Below are positions 35,202 to 45,606 of a stretch of DNA of 64,000 bases, in pieces. The notes under the pieces were generated by a model. That model worked only from the letters and a program-made list of their open reading frames with translations. It was not told the DNA's origin and did not search any database. Location of the stretch: positions 124,001 to 188,000 of the forward strand of contig NZ_CP084883.1 of assembly GCF_013456555.2 (NCBI RefSeq). Direction: 5' to 3'. The DNA is from Natrinema zhouii (GTDB lineage Archaea; Halobacteriota; Halobacteria; Halobacteriales; Natrialbaceae). The translations under genes were made by a program, and so were the position numbers. Within the stretch, counting starts at the first letter, position 1, and every line of letters begins with the position of its first letter.

Positions 35202-36230
35202 ATGCAGGCAGTCCAATTCGCGGAACACGGCGACAGGGACGTCATCGAGTACGGCGAGTATCCCGATCCTGAGATCGATCGGGACGAGGTACTGGTCGAC
35301 ATCAAGGCGGCCGCGCTCAACCACTTGGACATCTGGACGCGACGGGGGATGCCGGGGATCGACCTCGAGATGCCACACATTCCGGGCAGCGACGGGGCCG
35401 GTGTCGTCGAGGAAGTCGGCGAGGACGTCACCCGCTTCGAGGAGGGCGATCACGTCGCGCTCTCGGCCGGCGTCGGCGACCTGCGGATGGACGATCCGAC
35501 GCTCGATCCGCGCTTCCACATCATCGGCGAGCACGTCACGGGCGTCCACTCCGAGTACGCCGCGATTCCCGAGGACAACCTGATCCCCGTCCCCGACCAC
35601 GTCGACTGGGCGGTCGCCGGTTCGAGCAGTCTGGTCTTCCAGACCGCCTGGCGGATGCTCATCGAACGCGCCGACCTCGAGGCTGGCGAGTCGGTGCTCG
35701 TGCTGGGTGCCAGCGGCGGAGTCGGCCACGCCGCGCTCCAGATCGCCGACTATGCGGGCGCGGAGGTGTACGCGACCGGGAGTACCGAGGAGAAGCTCGA
35801 GTACGCCGAGGAACGCGGTGCGGACCACGTTTGTAACTACGAGGAGGAGGACTTCGCGGACTGGGTCCTCGAGGAGACGGGCGGTCGCGGCGTCGACGTC
35901 GTCGTCGAGCACGTCGGTGCGCCCACCTGGCAAAACTCGCTCAAGAGCCTGACCAAGGGCGGGCGGCTCGTCACCTGCGGCGGTACCGGCGGCGGCAACC
36001 CGGAGACGGACATCCCACGCATCTTCTGGAACCAGCTCCAGATCATCGGCTCGACGATGGCCACGCCCGATCAGGTCGACGACGTGATGGAACTCGTCTG
36101 GGACGGCACCTTCGAGCCCGCGATCCGCGAGGAGTTGCCGATGAGCGAGACCGCACGTGCCCACGAGATCATCGAGAACCGGGAAGGGTTCGGCAAGGTC
36201 GTCGTCCGGCCCGACAGCGAATTAGAGTAA
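35202..36230 (+). CDS. MDR-family alcohol dehydrogenase/quinone or enoyl reductase
   Basis: 342-aa medium-chain reductase. The N-terminal GroES-like domain has HIPGSDGAGVVEEVGEDV; the NAD(P)-binding VLGASGGVGHAALQIA lies near residues 167-182. The four structural zinc cysteines of true alcohol dehydrogenases are absent, so quinone oxidoreductase or acryloyl/crotonyl-CoA reductase activity is more likely. It opens the catabolic island and returns to high GC. Monocistronic, convergent with the metallo-hydrolase. Confidence 0.87.
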   Translation: MQAVQFAEHGDRDVIEYGEYPDPEIDRDEVLVDIKAAALNHLDIWTRRGMPGIDLEMPHIPGSDGAGVVEEVGEDVTRFEEGDHVALSAGVGDLRMDDPTLDPRFHIIGEHVTGVHSEYAAIPEDNLIPVPDHVDWAVAGSSSLVFQTAWRMLIERADLEAGESVLVLGASGGVGHAALQIADYAGAEVYATGSTEEKLEYAEERGADHVCNYEEEDFADWVLEETGGRGVDVVVEHVGAPTWQNSLKSLTKGGRLVTCGGTGGGNPETDIPRIFWNQLQIIGSTMATPDQVDDVMELVWDGTFEPAIREELPMSETARAHEIIENREGFGKVVVRPDSELE

Positions 36231-36374
36231 CTAATTCGGTGCCATCTCGATTGTGTGATTGGGAACACTACCGTTGACGTGCATTCGCGTTTTGTCACTG
36301 TTCTTAATCGATTCACGTTCAGCCGGCCACCTAACACGCCGCTATAGCACAAGATATGAACGAAATACGACTGC

Positions 36375-37268
36375 TCAGATGATATCGTGATACTTGAGGT
36401 AGCCGTCCGTGAGGAGTGTCGAGAAGAACGATTCGACGACCGGGTCATACGGCGGTGAAAGGTCGAGCAATTCTCGCGCGACGGCCTCTTTTGTTCGGTC
36501 ACGCGATTCTGTATCGCGGTAGCGCTCGAGAATCCACTCATCGTACCGGTGGAGTTCCGTTTCGGCCATTTCAAACGCCTCGTCCGAATCGTACGGCCAC
36601 TCGCCGAAGTGAGGGAATACGATCCGATCGGGGTCGAGCGTCTCGAGTTTCTCGATGTTCTCGGCGACTTCGTCGACGTCGAAATTGGGGAGGGTAGCCG
36701 GCGGGAGCAACTGGTCCGCCTCTTTGAGGTAGAGGCCGAGACACTCAGCGGCGAACAGGAGCTTCCGTTCGGGGTTCCAGACCGCGAAGTGGTCCGGAGA
36801 ATGTCCCGGCGCATAGATCAGCTCAAGTCTGTTCGATCCAAGATCGATCACCGTTCCTCCGTTTCCGATTCCAACGACGTTTTCTTCGGGAACTGATCCC
36901 TGTTTGCCCATCAGATCGAAGTGGTCACCCATCGCTCGCTTGCTGCTTTCGATGAGTCCACTCGGGTTTACTAGATGAGGAGCGGTTGATTCATGGATGT
37001 ATACGTCGAGGTTGGGAATCGCATCGACGAGTTCGCTCGCAGCACCGGTGTGGTCAACGTGGATATGCGATAGGACGAGGTTCGATAGCTCCGATGGTGA
37101 TAGTCCACATGCCTCGATGCCATCCGTAATTTTCTGCGCGGTGGTGGCAATGCCCGCATCGACGAGCGTCGGTTCGTCGTCGTCGAAAAGATAGACGGAC
37201 GCGACGCCGGAATCGAACATTTCGACATCAATCCCGTATACTCCATCAACCACCTCGAATGCGGTCAT
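36375..37268 (-). CDS. Metallo-beta-lactamase-fold hydrolase
   Basis: 297 aa from MTAFEVVDGV. HIHVDH at residues 68-73 is the metal motif, followed by GHSPDHF and a late His in FPHFGEW, giving a full binuclear zinc site. Resembles glyoxalase II-like thioesterases, so it could hydrolyse an acyl thioester. A related protein with the same layout is at 62915, at the other edge of the island. Confidence 0.88.
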   Translation of the reverse strand: MTAFEVVDGVYGIDVEMFDSGVASVYLFDDDEPTLVDAGIATTAQKITDGIEACGLSPSELSNLVLSHIHVDHTGAASELVDAIPNLDVYIHESTAPHLVNPSGLIESSKRAMGDHFDLMGKQGSVPEENVVGIGNGGTVIDLGSNRLELIYAPGHSPDHFAVWNPERKLLFAAECLGLYLKEADQLLPPATLPNFDVDEVAENIEKLETLDPDRIVFPHFGEWPYDSDEAFEMAETELHRYDEWILERYRDTESRDRTKEAVARELLDLSPPYDPVVESFFSTLLTDGYLKYHDII

Positions 37269-37659
37269 GAGAATCTGTGTACCGTCGAGTACCAAATCTG
37301 TTGTGGGTGTTGAAGCCGCGAGCAGCACTACTGTTATTTCGGAATTCTGATGGCTCCAGATACTTGGTCGCCGGCGCGTTCACTCGAGTTTTCGACCTAG
37401 ATTGTGTCAGTAGTAGTGTCTTGAGCGGCTATCGAGATTCGGCGGGCCGTTCGGAAGCGAGTGGATACCCGCGTCGTTGATTGACCCTCGTGATACCAGT
37501 TTACGTGTCGCGTTGTCGAACGGCAATGCGTCGCATTCGTGACTCTACTCGGAGGGCAGTGCCGACTCGAACTCTTCGCCGACAAAAACGAGCGATATGT
37601 TCATCCGTGTCGGTATTACTCCGTTTGCCAGTGATTCTGGCGGATTGACATGGTGATGC
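37269..37659. other. Intergenic stretch
   Basis: About 390 bp between the metallo-hydrolase start and the stop of the DUF35 gene, both on the minus strand. No gene or RNA recognised; it should hold the promoter of the metallo-hydrolase. Confidence 0.4.
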
Positions 37660-38040
37660 TTACGGTTGGAACGTGATCGTTCGTTCGTCGGCCGTTTCGT
37701 CCCGTTCGATCGCGACTGTCACTTCTCGACCGATCTCGACGTTCTCCTGATCGATTCCTCGTACGATCCCCGTTAACCTAATCGGACCGAACATCGCGAT
37801 CGCTGTAACGTACGGTGCCTCGTCTTTGAACTGGGGCGTCGGAACGGTAACGAGAGTATGGGTAACTATCTCTCCCGTCGACGGAAGTATCGCCGTGGCT
37901 AGTTCGCGATCACCGCAATGTGGACAGGCTCGGCGGGGCGGCAGCGTTCCATGGCCATTTGAACACTCGTAGTAGTATCCTTCGTCAGCCTCGAGTGCAT
38001 CGAGGAAGGCATCGTAGCCGTCTTCGCGAGTGTCCGTCAT
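37660..38040 (-). CDS. Zn-ribbon OB-fold (DUF35) protein
   Basis: 126 aa. The rubredoxin-like zinc ribbon uses C26 (ECSNGH), C39 and C42 (CPHC), followed by a DUF35 OB-fold (TGEIVTHTLVTVP). DUF35 proteins form complexes with thiolases and HMG-CoA synthase, channelling acyl-CoA intermediates. The start overlaps the thiolase stop by 4 bp, confirming this pairing. Confidence 0.92.
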   Translation of the reverse strand: MTDTREDGYDAFLDALEADEGYYYECSNGHGTLPPRRACPHCGDRELATAILPSTGEIVTHTLVTVPTPQFKDEAPYVTAIAMFGPIRLTGIVRGIDQENVEIGREVTVAIERDETADERTITFQP

Positions 38041-39206
38041 GTCATTACCTCCAGCACATGAACGGACGCGCTGGCGACCGTTCCGCCGGCGTTATGTGCG
38101 AGCCCGACGGTCACGTCATCGTCCACGGCGTCGGAACGAGGATGCGTCCCGTTCAGTAGCGTTCGGACGGCCGTGATCTGAGCCGCCCCGGTCGCACCGA
38201 CGGGATGACCTTTCGCCTTGAGGCCGCCCGAGAGGTTCACCGGAAGCTCTCCGCCGCGTTGTGTCTCGCCCCGTTGGGCCGCGCCGAGAGCTTCGCCGTA
38301 ACCGTACACGCCGAGTCCCTCGAGCGCAAGCACCTCCGCAATCGTGAAACAGTCGTGAACTTCCACGAGACCGATGTCCGTCGGATCGATTCCGGCATCA
38401 GCGTACGCCTCGTTGGCGGCCTCGCGCGTAGCCGGCGTCTTCGCCAACGACCGCCGATCTTGCAGCGCCATCGTGTCGCCACCGTGACCGGATCCGGTGA
38501 TGACGACGCCGGTATCGAGTCCGTGTTCGGCGGCGTACGATGGCGACAGCAACACGATCGCAGCCGCCCCGTCGCTAATGGGACAGGCGTCGTACAGCCC
38601 CAACGGGGCCGCGATCTTGGGCGCGTCGAGGACATCGTCGACCGTGATCTCCTCTCGGAGGTGCGCGTGGTCGTTGACAAGTGCATGGTCGTGGTTCTTG
38701 ACAGCAATGTGTGCGAGATCTTTGCGGTCGCCACCGAAGGTATCGAAGTATGCCCGCGCCATCAGCGCGTAGGCTGCCGGAAAAGTGACGCCGGCTTGAA
38801 TCTCGAAGAGATCGTCGGCCGCACGGGCCAGACCGTCGGTCGCACCGGCGGTTCCCATGTTGCTCATCCGTTCCATGCCTCCGGCCACGACGACGTCGGC
38901 CTCGCCGGACCGAACGGCTCGGACTGCATCCCGGATTGCCAGTCCACTCGAAGCGCACGCGCTCTCGACGCGCTTAGCTGGAGCGGTTGTCCCTACTGCC
39001 TCTGCGACGAGGGGCCCCTGATGGCCCTGGTTCTCCGAGACCGTGCCGACGAAGTTACCGTAAAACACTTCGTCAATCTCCTCGGGTTCGAGGTCGGCAT
39101 CCTTAATCGCGGCGAGTCCGGCCTCTGCAAATATGTCTCGACCCGTTCGCCCGGGATGTGTTCCGAACGCTGTCATACCTGTTCCGGCGATGAATGCCTT
39201 TGACAT
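38037..39206 (-). CDS. Thiolase-family acetyl-CoA acyltransferase
   Basis: 389 aa. Nucleophile Cys at C84 (ESACASSGLA), H334 in KGHPVGATG and H371 in GLAHNAGG; the SCP-x-type archaeal thiolase pattern without the second Cys of bacterial biosynthetic thiolases. It works with the coupled DUF35 protein. In this island it could cleave acetoacetyl-CoA formed from 3-hydroxybutyryl-CoA, the expected product of the mutase at 50.1 kb. Divergent from the propionyl-CoA synthase gene. Confidence 0.92.
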   Translation of the reverse strand: MSKAFIAGTGMTAFGTHPGRTGRDIFAEAGLAAIKDADLEPEEIDEVFYGNFVGTVSENQGHQGPLVAEAVGTTAPAKRVESACASSGLAIRDAVRAVRSGEADVVVAGGMERMSNMGTAGATDGLARAADDLFEIQAGVTFPAAYALMARAYFDTFGGDRKDLAHIAVKNHDHALVNDHAHLREEITVDDVLDAPKIAAPLGLYDACPISDGAAAIVLLSPSYAAEHGLDTGVVITGSGHGGDTMALQDRRSLAKTPATREAANEAYADAGIDPTDIGLVEVHDCFTIAEVLALEGLGVYGYGEALGAAQRGETQRGGELPVNLSGGLKAKGHPVGATGAAQITAVRTLLNGTHPRSDAVDDDVTVGLAHNAGGTVASASVHVLEVMT

Positions 39207-39583
39207 TCGATATCATTGATTCATTGAAGGAGCATGACTATATGCATATCGACCGCCACACTGTGGCGACCCTCGATGATCGACCCGAGACGTCGGAACG
39301 GGGATTACGGGGCAAAGGACTATCGACACCGCCGATGACGCCGCTTGAGCGTTATGGTAACGCATGGATCGTCGTAGACGGCCGGAAGTTCGCGGTTCGC
39401 GTATCGTCGAAGACGTGACTGCCGCACCCGCTGCGGGTCGTCCCTCCTGTTCACTTCTCGTCGCGTTCGCGCTTGTGGGGCCCGACGGTGAGTCACGTAA
39501 AATTTTACAGACATCATGTTTATGTGGTTTGGAAACAAGTTTCGAGACGAAGGTTAGCACGCAGCACATAGAGGGAAATACGA
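39207..39583. other. Divergent promoter region, thiolase / propionyl-CoA synthase
   Basis: About 380 bp between two divergent starts. AT-rich boxes near 39235-39250 and 39510-39530 are candidates for TATA elements of the two units. No gene; the short open frame in it lacks haloarchaeal protein character. Confidence 0.4.
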
Positions 39584-42500
39584 ATGAAGGAATCTGATTC
39601 CGCCGGAGAGACCGTGAGGAACAATCCGATTCGAACGCGAGAAGACTGGAAGAATGACCGGGCGAGGGCCGTGGAGGATCCCGGTGGATTTCACGGGGGG
39701 ATCGCCAAACAAGAACTCCACTGGTACATTCCGGAAGAGGACGGATGGATCTCGTGGGAGGACGGCGCCAAAACGTGGAGAGGATTCGATCGCGACGGCG
39801 AACGGATCGAACCTGACCGTACGGAATCGTTTGAACCATGGGATATCGCATTCGACGATTCGAACGCGCCGCTGTACGAGTGGTTCTCGGGCGGTCTCAC
39901 CAACGCCTGCTTCAACGAGGTCGATCGACACGTTCTGTCCGGTCACGGCGAGGAAGCGGCGTTTCATTTCGAGGGCGATCAGTGGGACCAATCCGAAGGG
40001 GACGGTCGAGGCGGGCCGGTCACCTCCGAAACGATCACGAGACGGGAGTTACTGGTAAACGTCGTCACCGCCGCGCAGGTGCTTCGCGATCTCGGCCTTG
40101 AGAAGGGAGACCGAATCGCACTGAACATGCCGAACCTGCTGGAGCAGATTTACTACACCGAGGCAGCGAAGCGGTTGGGTATCGTTTACACGCCTGTGTT
40201 CGGGGGATTCAGCGATAAGACCCTTTCCGATCGGATCGCCAAGCTGGGAGCGGACGTTCTCATCACCGCCGACGGGGGGTATCGAAACGCGGAGGTTGTC
40301 CCCTACAAGGAACAGTACGCCGATCCGGCGCTGGATGACTACCTCCCCGTCGATCGCGTCCACGAAATCGTCAACGAGACCCTCTCGGAACTGGACGTTC
40401 CAGCCGATCTCGGCGCGTCCATCCGCGAACATATCTCCGAGGCCATCGCTGGGGAGATTACCGTTGAGCGCGCGGACGCGATGCGCGGTGTCGGGAACGC
40501 GCTCGCCGCGGAGTCCCACCTCGACCCCGATCGGACGTCCGAGATACGGACCGAAATCGCACGCACGCTCGTCGACGTCGGGGACCGCCTCGAGCGCGTC
40601 GTCGTCGTTGAACACACCGGTCAAGACATCCAGATGCATGACCGGGATGCGTGGTCGGCGGATCTCATGTCGCGAGCACGCGAGGGCGTTCTTGAGGCCG
40701 CTCGCGAGGCCGGCTTCAAGCTCGATTCAATCGGTGATCTCTACGATCTCTCGGACCGCGATCTCGTGCGTGCGTGTCACGCGGCGAATGCGCCGGAACC
40801 GGTCGACGCTGAGTACCCGCTGTTCGTTATCTTCACGAGCGGATCGACCGGGAAGCCGAAAGGAGTCGTCCACGTTCACGGGGGATATACGGCTGGCATT
40901 GCTCACACGATGAAGATCTCGTTCGACATCGTCCCGGGAGAGGACACCATTTTCGTCGTCGGGGATCCCGGCTGGATCACCGGTCAGTCGTATCTCATTA
41001 GCGCTTCACTGTCGACCCGTACGACGAGCGTCGTCGCCGAGGGATCGCCGCTGTACCCCGACGCCGGACGGTTCACATCCATCATCGAACGCTACGGCGT
41101 CACCGTGTTCAAGGCCGGTGTCACGTTCTTGAAAACGGTGATGGAAGACGAGGAAAACGTCAGCGATATGCAGGCGTGGTCGACGGACTCCCTTCGGGTC
41201 GCAACGTTCTGTGCCGAGCCCGTAAATCCGACCGTTCAGGAGTTCGGCATGGAAGAGGTCTGCGAGCGGTACATCAACTCCTACTGGGCGACCGAACACG
41301 GCGGAATCGTCTGGACCCACTTCTTCGGAAACGAGGAGTTCGAACTGCGACCGGACGCGCACACCTACCCGCTACCGTGGGTGTTCGGCGACGTCTGGCG
41401 CAAAGAAGAGACTGAGAGCGGCGCGGAGTTCGAGGCGGCCGGATACGGCGAGCGCGGCGAGATCATGATCACCGAGCCGTATCCGTATCTGATGCGGTAT
41501 GTCTGGGGCGATCTCGAAAACTGGGATCCCGAAACGTGGACGGACCAGTGGTCCGGGAACGACGAGCGCTTCGTCGACACCTACTGGGTCCAGAAGGACG
41601 GGGAGTGGGCCTATCTCCAGGGCGACGTCGCACAGAAGTATGAGGATGGATCGTTTTCCCTCCACGGACGGTCCGACGAGGTGATCAACGTCAGCGGTCA
41701 TCGGATGGGGACCGAGGAACTCGAGGCCGCGATCCTCAAGGACAAGCAGCTCAATCCGGACTCCCCAGTCGCGAACGCCGTGGTCGTCGGGGCATCGCAC
41801 CACGAAAAGGGACTGACGCCGGTCGCGTTCGTCCAGACCAAGCCCGACGAAGAACTGACGACGGACGTCGAGCGTCGTCTCGCAGATCATGTCCGCGACG
41901 AGAAGGGCTCGATCGCGGTCCCGGAGGACTTCATCGAGGTCGACGGGTTCCCCGAGACCCGATCGGGGAAGTATATGCGACGGATGCTCGCAGCGATGCT
42001 CGAAGGGGACGATATCGGCGACACGACGACGCTGAAGAATCCGGCAGTCCTCGAGGAGATCCGTCCGAAAGCGGAGCGCTGGCAGCGCCGCCAGCGGCTC
42101 CAGCGCGAACAGGACGTTCTCGAGCAGTACCGGTTTTTCACCGTCCAGTACAACGCGGTTCGCGGAGCGGACGCGAAGCTCGCGACCATCGTCGTGGACA
42201 ACCCGCCGGTCAACGCTCTGACGGAGCGAGCGCTGGACGAACTCAACACCATCGCCGGTCACCTCGACCGTCGCGAGGACGTCGGCGCGGTGGTGGTTAC
42301 CGGCGAGGGAAGCGCCTTCGTCGCCGGCGCCGACATTGAACAGTTTCTAGAGGAGGTACACGAGACGGTGAGCGCCCGGACACTGTCGAAGAAGGCCCAC
42401 GAGGCGTTCCGCAAGCTCGAGGCGCTCTCAAAGCCTGTCGTCGCCGCGGTCAATGGGGTCGCGCTCGGCGGTGGAAACGAGCTTCAACTCGCGACCCACT

Positions 42501-45037
42501 ATACGGTAGCCGACAAACACGCGGAGTTCGGGCAACCGGAACTCAGGCTCAATCTCATTCCCGGATACGGCGGTACGCAGCGTTTGTCGAGGGTGCTAGC
42601 CGACGAACGGGGACGCGAAGGGCTGCGAGACGCCCTCACGCTGATCACGAACGGTCGGTCGGTTGAGGCGCACGAAGCGTTCGAGATGGGATTCGTCGAC
42701 GAAGTAGCGACTAGTGAAACCGCTCGTGTCCGTGCTGCGGAACTTGCGCGCGAATACGTCCGAACGGCCGACGGACCACTGGCCGACGCGCACAAGGAGC
42801 GTCTGTCCGCCGTCGAGTCGTGGCGCGAACCGGGTACGTTTGACGACTCAGTCCTTGAGGAACTGTCCGTCGAGCGCAATCAACGTCAGTGTGAAAATAC
42901 GAGCGCCGGCCGCGCAAAAGCGTTCGACCGCGCGGTGGCGTCGATCCGAGCCGGACTCGAGCGAGGCATCGACGCGGGATACGAGACGGAGGCCGACAAC
43001 TTCGCCGAGGCGATCGTTGACCCCGAGGGAGGGAAGACGGGCATCGAAAAATTCCTCGACGGACGGCCCGAACCGCTCCCAACTCGACCGCGGGAGACGC
43101 CTGACCTTCGGGAAGCCGACCGGCTTTGCAACGCGGGCGAGCTGTTACCGGTTGGAGCACCGTTCTACCCCGGCATCGACGAAATACCCAACTATCAGTT
43201 CGGCTGGGCCGCTGAGACGGACCACGAAACCGGCGAGCCCGCTCACGGCGACCCCGAAGATGCGGAAGTCGAGGGGATCTATCCCGTCGAGGAGCCAGGG
43301 CCGAACGAGGTCCTGTTGTACGTGCTGGCGAGCGAGGTGAATTTCAACGACATCTGGGCAATCACCGGGATCCCGGTCAGCCAGTTCGAGAATCACGATC
43401 AGGACTACCACATCACCGGCAGCGGCGGCGTCGCGCTCGTCGTAGAGATGGGCGAAGCAGTCCGCGATGAAGGGCGAGTCAGCATCGGCGACCTAGTGAC
43501 GATCTACTCCGGGCAGAGCGACCTCCTCTCGCCACGGATGGGACTCGACCCAATGTACGCCGGGTTCAGTATTCAGGGGTACGAGGGACCGAACGGGAGC
43601 CACCAGCAGTTCATGCTTGCACAGAGCCCGCAGGTCCATCCGATCCCGGTCGACGCGACGCTCGAAGAGGCAGGATCGTACGTGCTCGCGCTGGGCACCG
43701 TCTACCGGGCGCTGTTCACGACGCTCGGGATCGAGCCCGGGACGACGATGTTTGTCGAAGGTGCGGCGACGGGCACCGGCTGGGAATCGGCCCGGTCGGC
43801 GACACAAAACGGCGTCGCCGTCACCGGACTCTGCTCGACGGACGAGCGCGCCAAACGGATCGAGTCGTTGGGAAGCGACGTCGGCGCGATAAACCGCAAA
43901 GCCGACCAGTTCGCCGACATCTGGGGACCAATCCCCGCCGATCCGACGAAGTGGGATGAGTGGAAGGAAGCAGGCGGGGAATTCGTTCGGGCGTTCCGCG
44001 AGCAACACGGCGGGCGCGGCGCCGACTACGTCGTCAGTCACGCCGGCGAACAGTCGTTCGCCCGATCGTTCCAACTACTCGACGAGGGCGGGAAACTGAC
44101 GTTCTGGGGCGCGTCGACTGGATACCACCTGACCTTCCTCGGCAAGGACGGCCGGAGCACTCCGTCCGAAATGTTCGATCGCGTCGACCTTCGAGCCGAC
44201 GACGGCATCCTCGTCTACTACGGCACCGACACCGGCCCCGACGACATTGTCGACGAGACCGGCCTCCTGGCGATCGAGGCGGCCCGTGACGCGGACGCGC
44301 GGATCGTCGTCGTCGCGTACACGGAAGAACAACGAGAATTCGTCGAAAGCCTCGGATATGGGGACGCAGTGGTCGGATCACTAAGCATCGAGGGACTGGA
44401 GCGGCGGGACGACGACTTCGTATGGCCGGAGACGATGCCCGACTTGCCACACCCGCAACGGGAGCCGGAGGCGTTCAAACGGACCGTCCAGGAGTACACG
44501 GATACCGCGTTCAAACCCCTCGGTAAGGAGATCGGCCAACACCTCCGTAACCGAAACAACCCGCGAGGAAACCCCGACGTAGTGTTCGAACGGGCGGGTC
44601 ACGATGGCCTCGGCGTCTCGACGATGCTAGTCCGGCCGCACACCGGTCGCATCGTCTACAGCGAAGACATGGGCGACGAACGGTACTCGTTCTATGCACC
44701 GCAGGTCTGGATGCGACAGCGGACGGTCCACATGCCGACCACCGAAATCCTCGGTTCACACCTGAGCAACGCGTACGAGGTCGAACAGATGAACGCGGCT
44801 ATCGACGGCGGCTCACTCGAACTGACCGAGCCCGAACTTATCGACTGGGACAACCTTCCGACGGCTCACCAGCGAATGTGGGACAACGAGCACACCGCCG
44901 AAGCCTACGTCGCCAATCACGCGCTTCCCCTCGAAGGGCTCCAAACGAAGGAGGAGCTCTATCAGGCATGGGGGCAGCACAGGACTGCTGCCGGTACTAC
45001 CGATGGAGCTCGGTCCGAATCCGATGACGGACAGTGA
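39584..45037 (+). CDS. pcs: Propionyl-CoA synthase, trifunctional fusion
   Basis: 1817 aa, close to the roughly 1820 of Chloroflexus Pcs. Domain order: AMP-forming acyl-CoA synthetase (about 1-860, P-loop FTSGSTGKPKG from 417, SGHRMG and a PETRSGKYMRR end), enoyl-CoA hydratase (about 870-1150, oxyanion GGGNE and FGQPE supplying both catalytic Glu), and a crotonyl-CoA-carboxylase/reductase-like enoyl reductase (about 1180-1800, VNFNDIWAITGIPVS). In the 3-hydroxypropionate bi-cycle the family converts 3-hydroxypropionate via acryloyl-CoA to propionyl-CoA with ATP and NADPH. No frameshift; every active-site element read is present. Role here, probably 3-hydroxypropionate/acrylate assimilation, is inference. 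Confidence 0.93.
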   Translation: MKESDSAGETVRNNPIRTREDWKNDRARAVEDPGGFHGGIAKQELHWYIPEEDGWISWEDGAKTWRGFDRDGERIEPDRTESFEPWDIAFDDSNAPLYEWFSGGLTNACFNEVDRHVLSGHGEEAAFHFEGDQWDQSEGDGRGGPVTSETITRRELLVNVVTAAQVLRDLGLEKGDRIALNMPNLLEQIYYTEAAKRLGIVYTPVFGGFSDKTLSDRIAKLGADVLITADGGYRNAEVVPYKEQYADPALDDYLPVDRVHEIVNETLSELDVPADLGASIREHISEAIAGEITVERADAMRGVGNALAAESHLDPDRTSEIRTEIARTLVDVGDRLERVVVVEHTGQDIQMHDRDAWSADLMSRAREGVLEAAREAGFKLDSIGDLYDLSDRDLVRACHAANAPEPVDAEYPLFVIFTSGSTGKPKGVVHVHGGYTAGIAHTMKISFDIVPGEDTIFVVGDPGWITGQSYLISASLSTRTTSVVAEGSPLYPDAGRFTSIIERYGVTVFKAGVTFLKTVMEDEENVSDMQAWSTDSLRVATFCAEPVNPTVQEFGMEEVCERYINSYWATEHGGIVWTHFFGNEEFELRPDAHTYPLPWVFGDVWRKEETESGAEFEAAGYGERGEIMITEPYPYLMRYVWGDLENWDPETWTDQWSGNDERFVDTYWVQKDGEWAYLQGDVAQKYEDGSFSLHGRSDEVINVSGHRMGTEELEAAILKDKQLNPDSPVANAVVVGASHHEKGLTPVAFVQTKPDEELTTDVERRLADHVRDEKGSIAVPEDFIEVDGFPETRSGKYMRRMLAAMLEGDDIGDTTTLKNPAVLEEIRPKAERWQRRQRLQREQDVLEQYRFFTVQYNAVRGADAKLATIVVDNPPVNALTERALDELNTIAGHLDRREDVGAVVVTGEGSAFVAGADIEQFLEEVHETVSARTLSKKAHEAFRKLEALSKPVVAAVNGVALGGGNELQLATHYTVADKHAEFGQPELRLNLIPGYGGTQRLSRVLADERGREGLRDALTLITNGRSVEAHEAFEMGFVDEVATSETARVRAAELAREYVRTADGPLADAHKERLSAVESWREPGTFDDSVLEELSVERNQRQCENTSAGRAKAFDRAVASIRAGLERGIDAGYETEADNFAEAIVDPEGGKTGIEKFLDGRPEPLPTRPRETPDLREADRLCNAGELLPVGAPFYPGIDEIPNYQFGWAAETDHETGEPAHGDPEDAEVEGIYPVEEPGPNEVLLYVLASEVNFNDIWAITGIPVSQFENHDQDYHITGSGGVALVVEMGEAVRDEGRVSIGDLVTIYSGQSDLLSPRMGLDPMYAGFSIQGYEGPNGSHQQFMLAQSPQVHPIPVDATLEEAGSYVLALGTVYRALFTTLGIEPGTTMFVEGAATGTGWESARSATQNGVAVTGLCSTDERAKRIESLGSDVGAINRKADQFADIWGPIPADPTKWDEWKEAGGEFVRAFREQHGGRGADYVVSHAGEQSFARSFQLLDEGGKLTFWGASTGYHLTFLGKDGRSTPSEMFDRVDLRADDGILVYYGTDTGPDDIVDETGLLAIEAARDADARIVVVAYTEEQREFVESLGYGDAVVGSLSIEGLERRDDDFVWPETMPDLPHPQREPEAFKRTVQEYTDTAFKPLGKEIGQHLRNRNNPRGNPDVVFERAGHDGLGVSTMLVRPHTGRIVYSEDMGDERYSFYAPQVWMRQRTVHMPTTEILGSHLSNAYEVEQMNAAIDGGSLELTEPELIDWDNLPTAHQRMWDNEHTAEAYVANHALPLEGLQTKEELYQAWGQHRTAAGTTDGARSESDDGQ

Positions 45038-45206
45038 CCTAGAGGGCGCGGTGATCGGCGTCCCCGCTGCCGGTTGAGGCAATGATCTGAATTCGCGGGG
45101 CGGTCCGCTTTAGGTCGATTCGGATCGACCGATATTAGTTCCGTCCAGAGGGACGGCCGGACGAATGAACTGAACGCGGGATACCGGAGAAGCACAACTC
45201 GCTCGA

Positions 45207-45298
45207 CTATATCGACAATATCGATATAGGTCAAGATGATACTTGAGCGAATCGGCGGACACGACGGCGATATATGACTCCATCGATTATATCGATGG
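45207..45298. promoter_or_regulatory. Two palindromes, operator candidates
   Basis: 9-bp arms with 5-bp spacer at 45207-45229 and 8-bp arms with 3-bp spacer at 45280-45298. Both are built on atatcga/tcgat. They lie about 170-240 bp after the pcs stop and about 690-780 bp before the IclR start. They could be terminator-like or regulator-binding; the low GC of the arms favours protein binding. Confidence 0.4.
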
Positions 45299-45606
45299 AT
45301 CTGCGGCAGAACGGTAGAACGACTGGATCCTGCGACACCAACTGGTGTCCGCTCGAACGGCTGCTTCAACCGGCCGTCGGCCGCTACTGGGTCAGCGATC
45401 TTCGTACTCCTGAATGAGGACTGAACCGTACGTCGGTATGTCTCTATACGTTCTCCGCGGACTAGCCAGGCCGTTTTGGTCGGCCGTCCCCATGTCGGAT
45501 CTCCTCATTACTGCTCGCCCACGGCGCCTCTCTATCGTTCCGAGATCGTCGATCCGCCTGCGAAAGACGCCTAACCGTTAACTCGTATCGGTGAGTGGAA
45601 TCATGC

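Noticed and set aside
38205..39203. 332-codon frame opposite the thiolase
   Set aside because: Shadow of the thiolase gene; the minus-strand gene has every catalytic motif.
41372..42262. 296-codon frame opposite propionyl-CoA synthase
   Set aside because: Antisense shadow within one continuous, fully motif-supported fusion gene.
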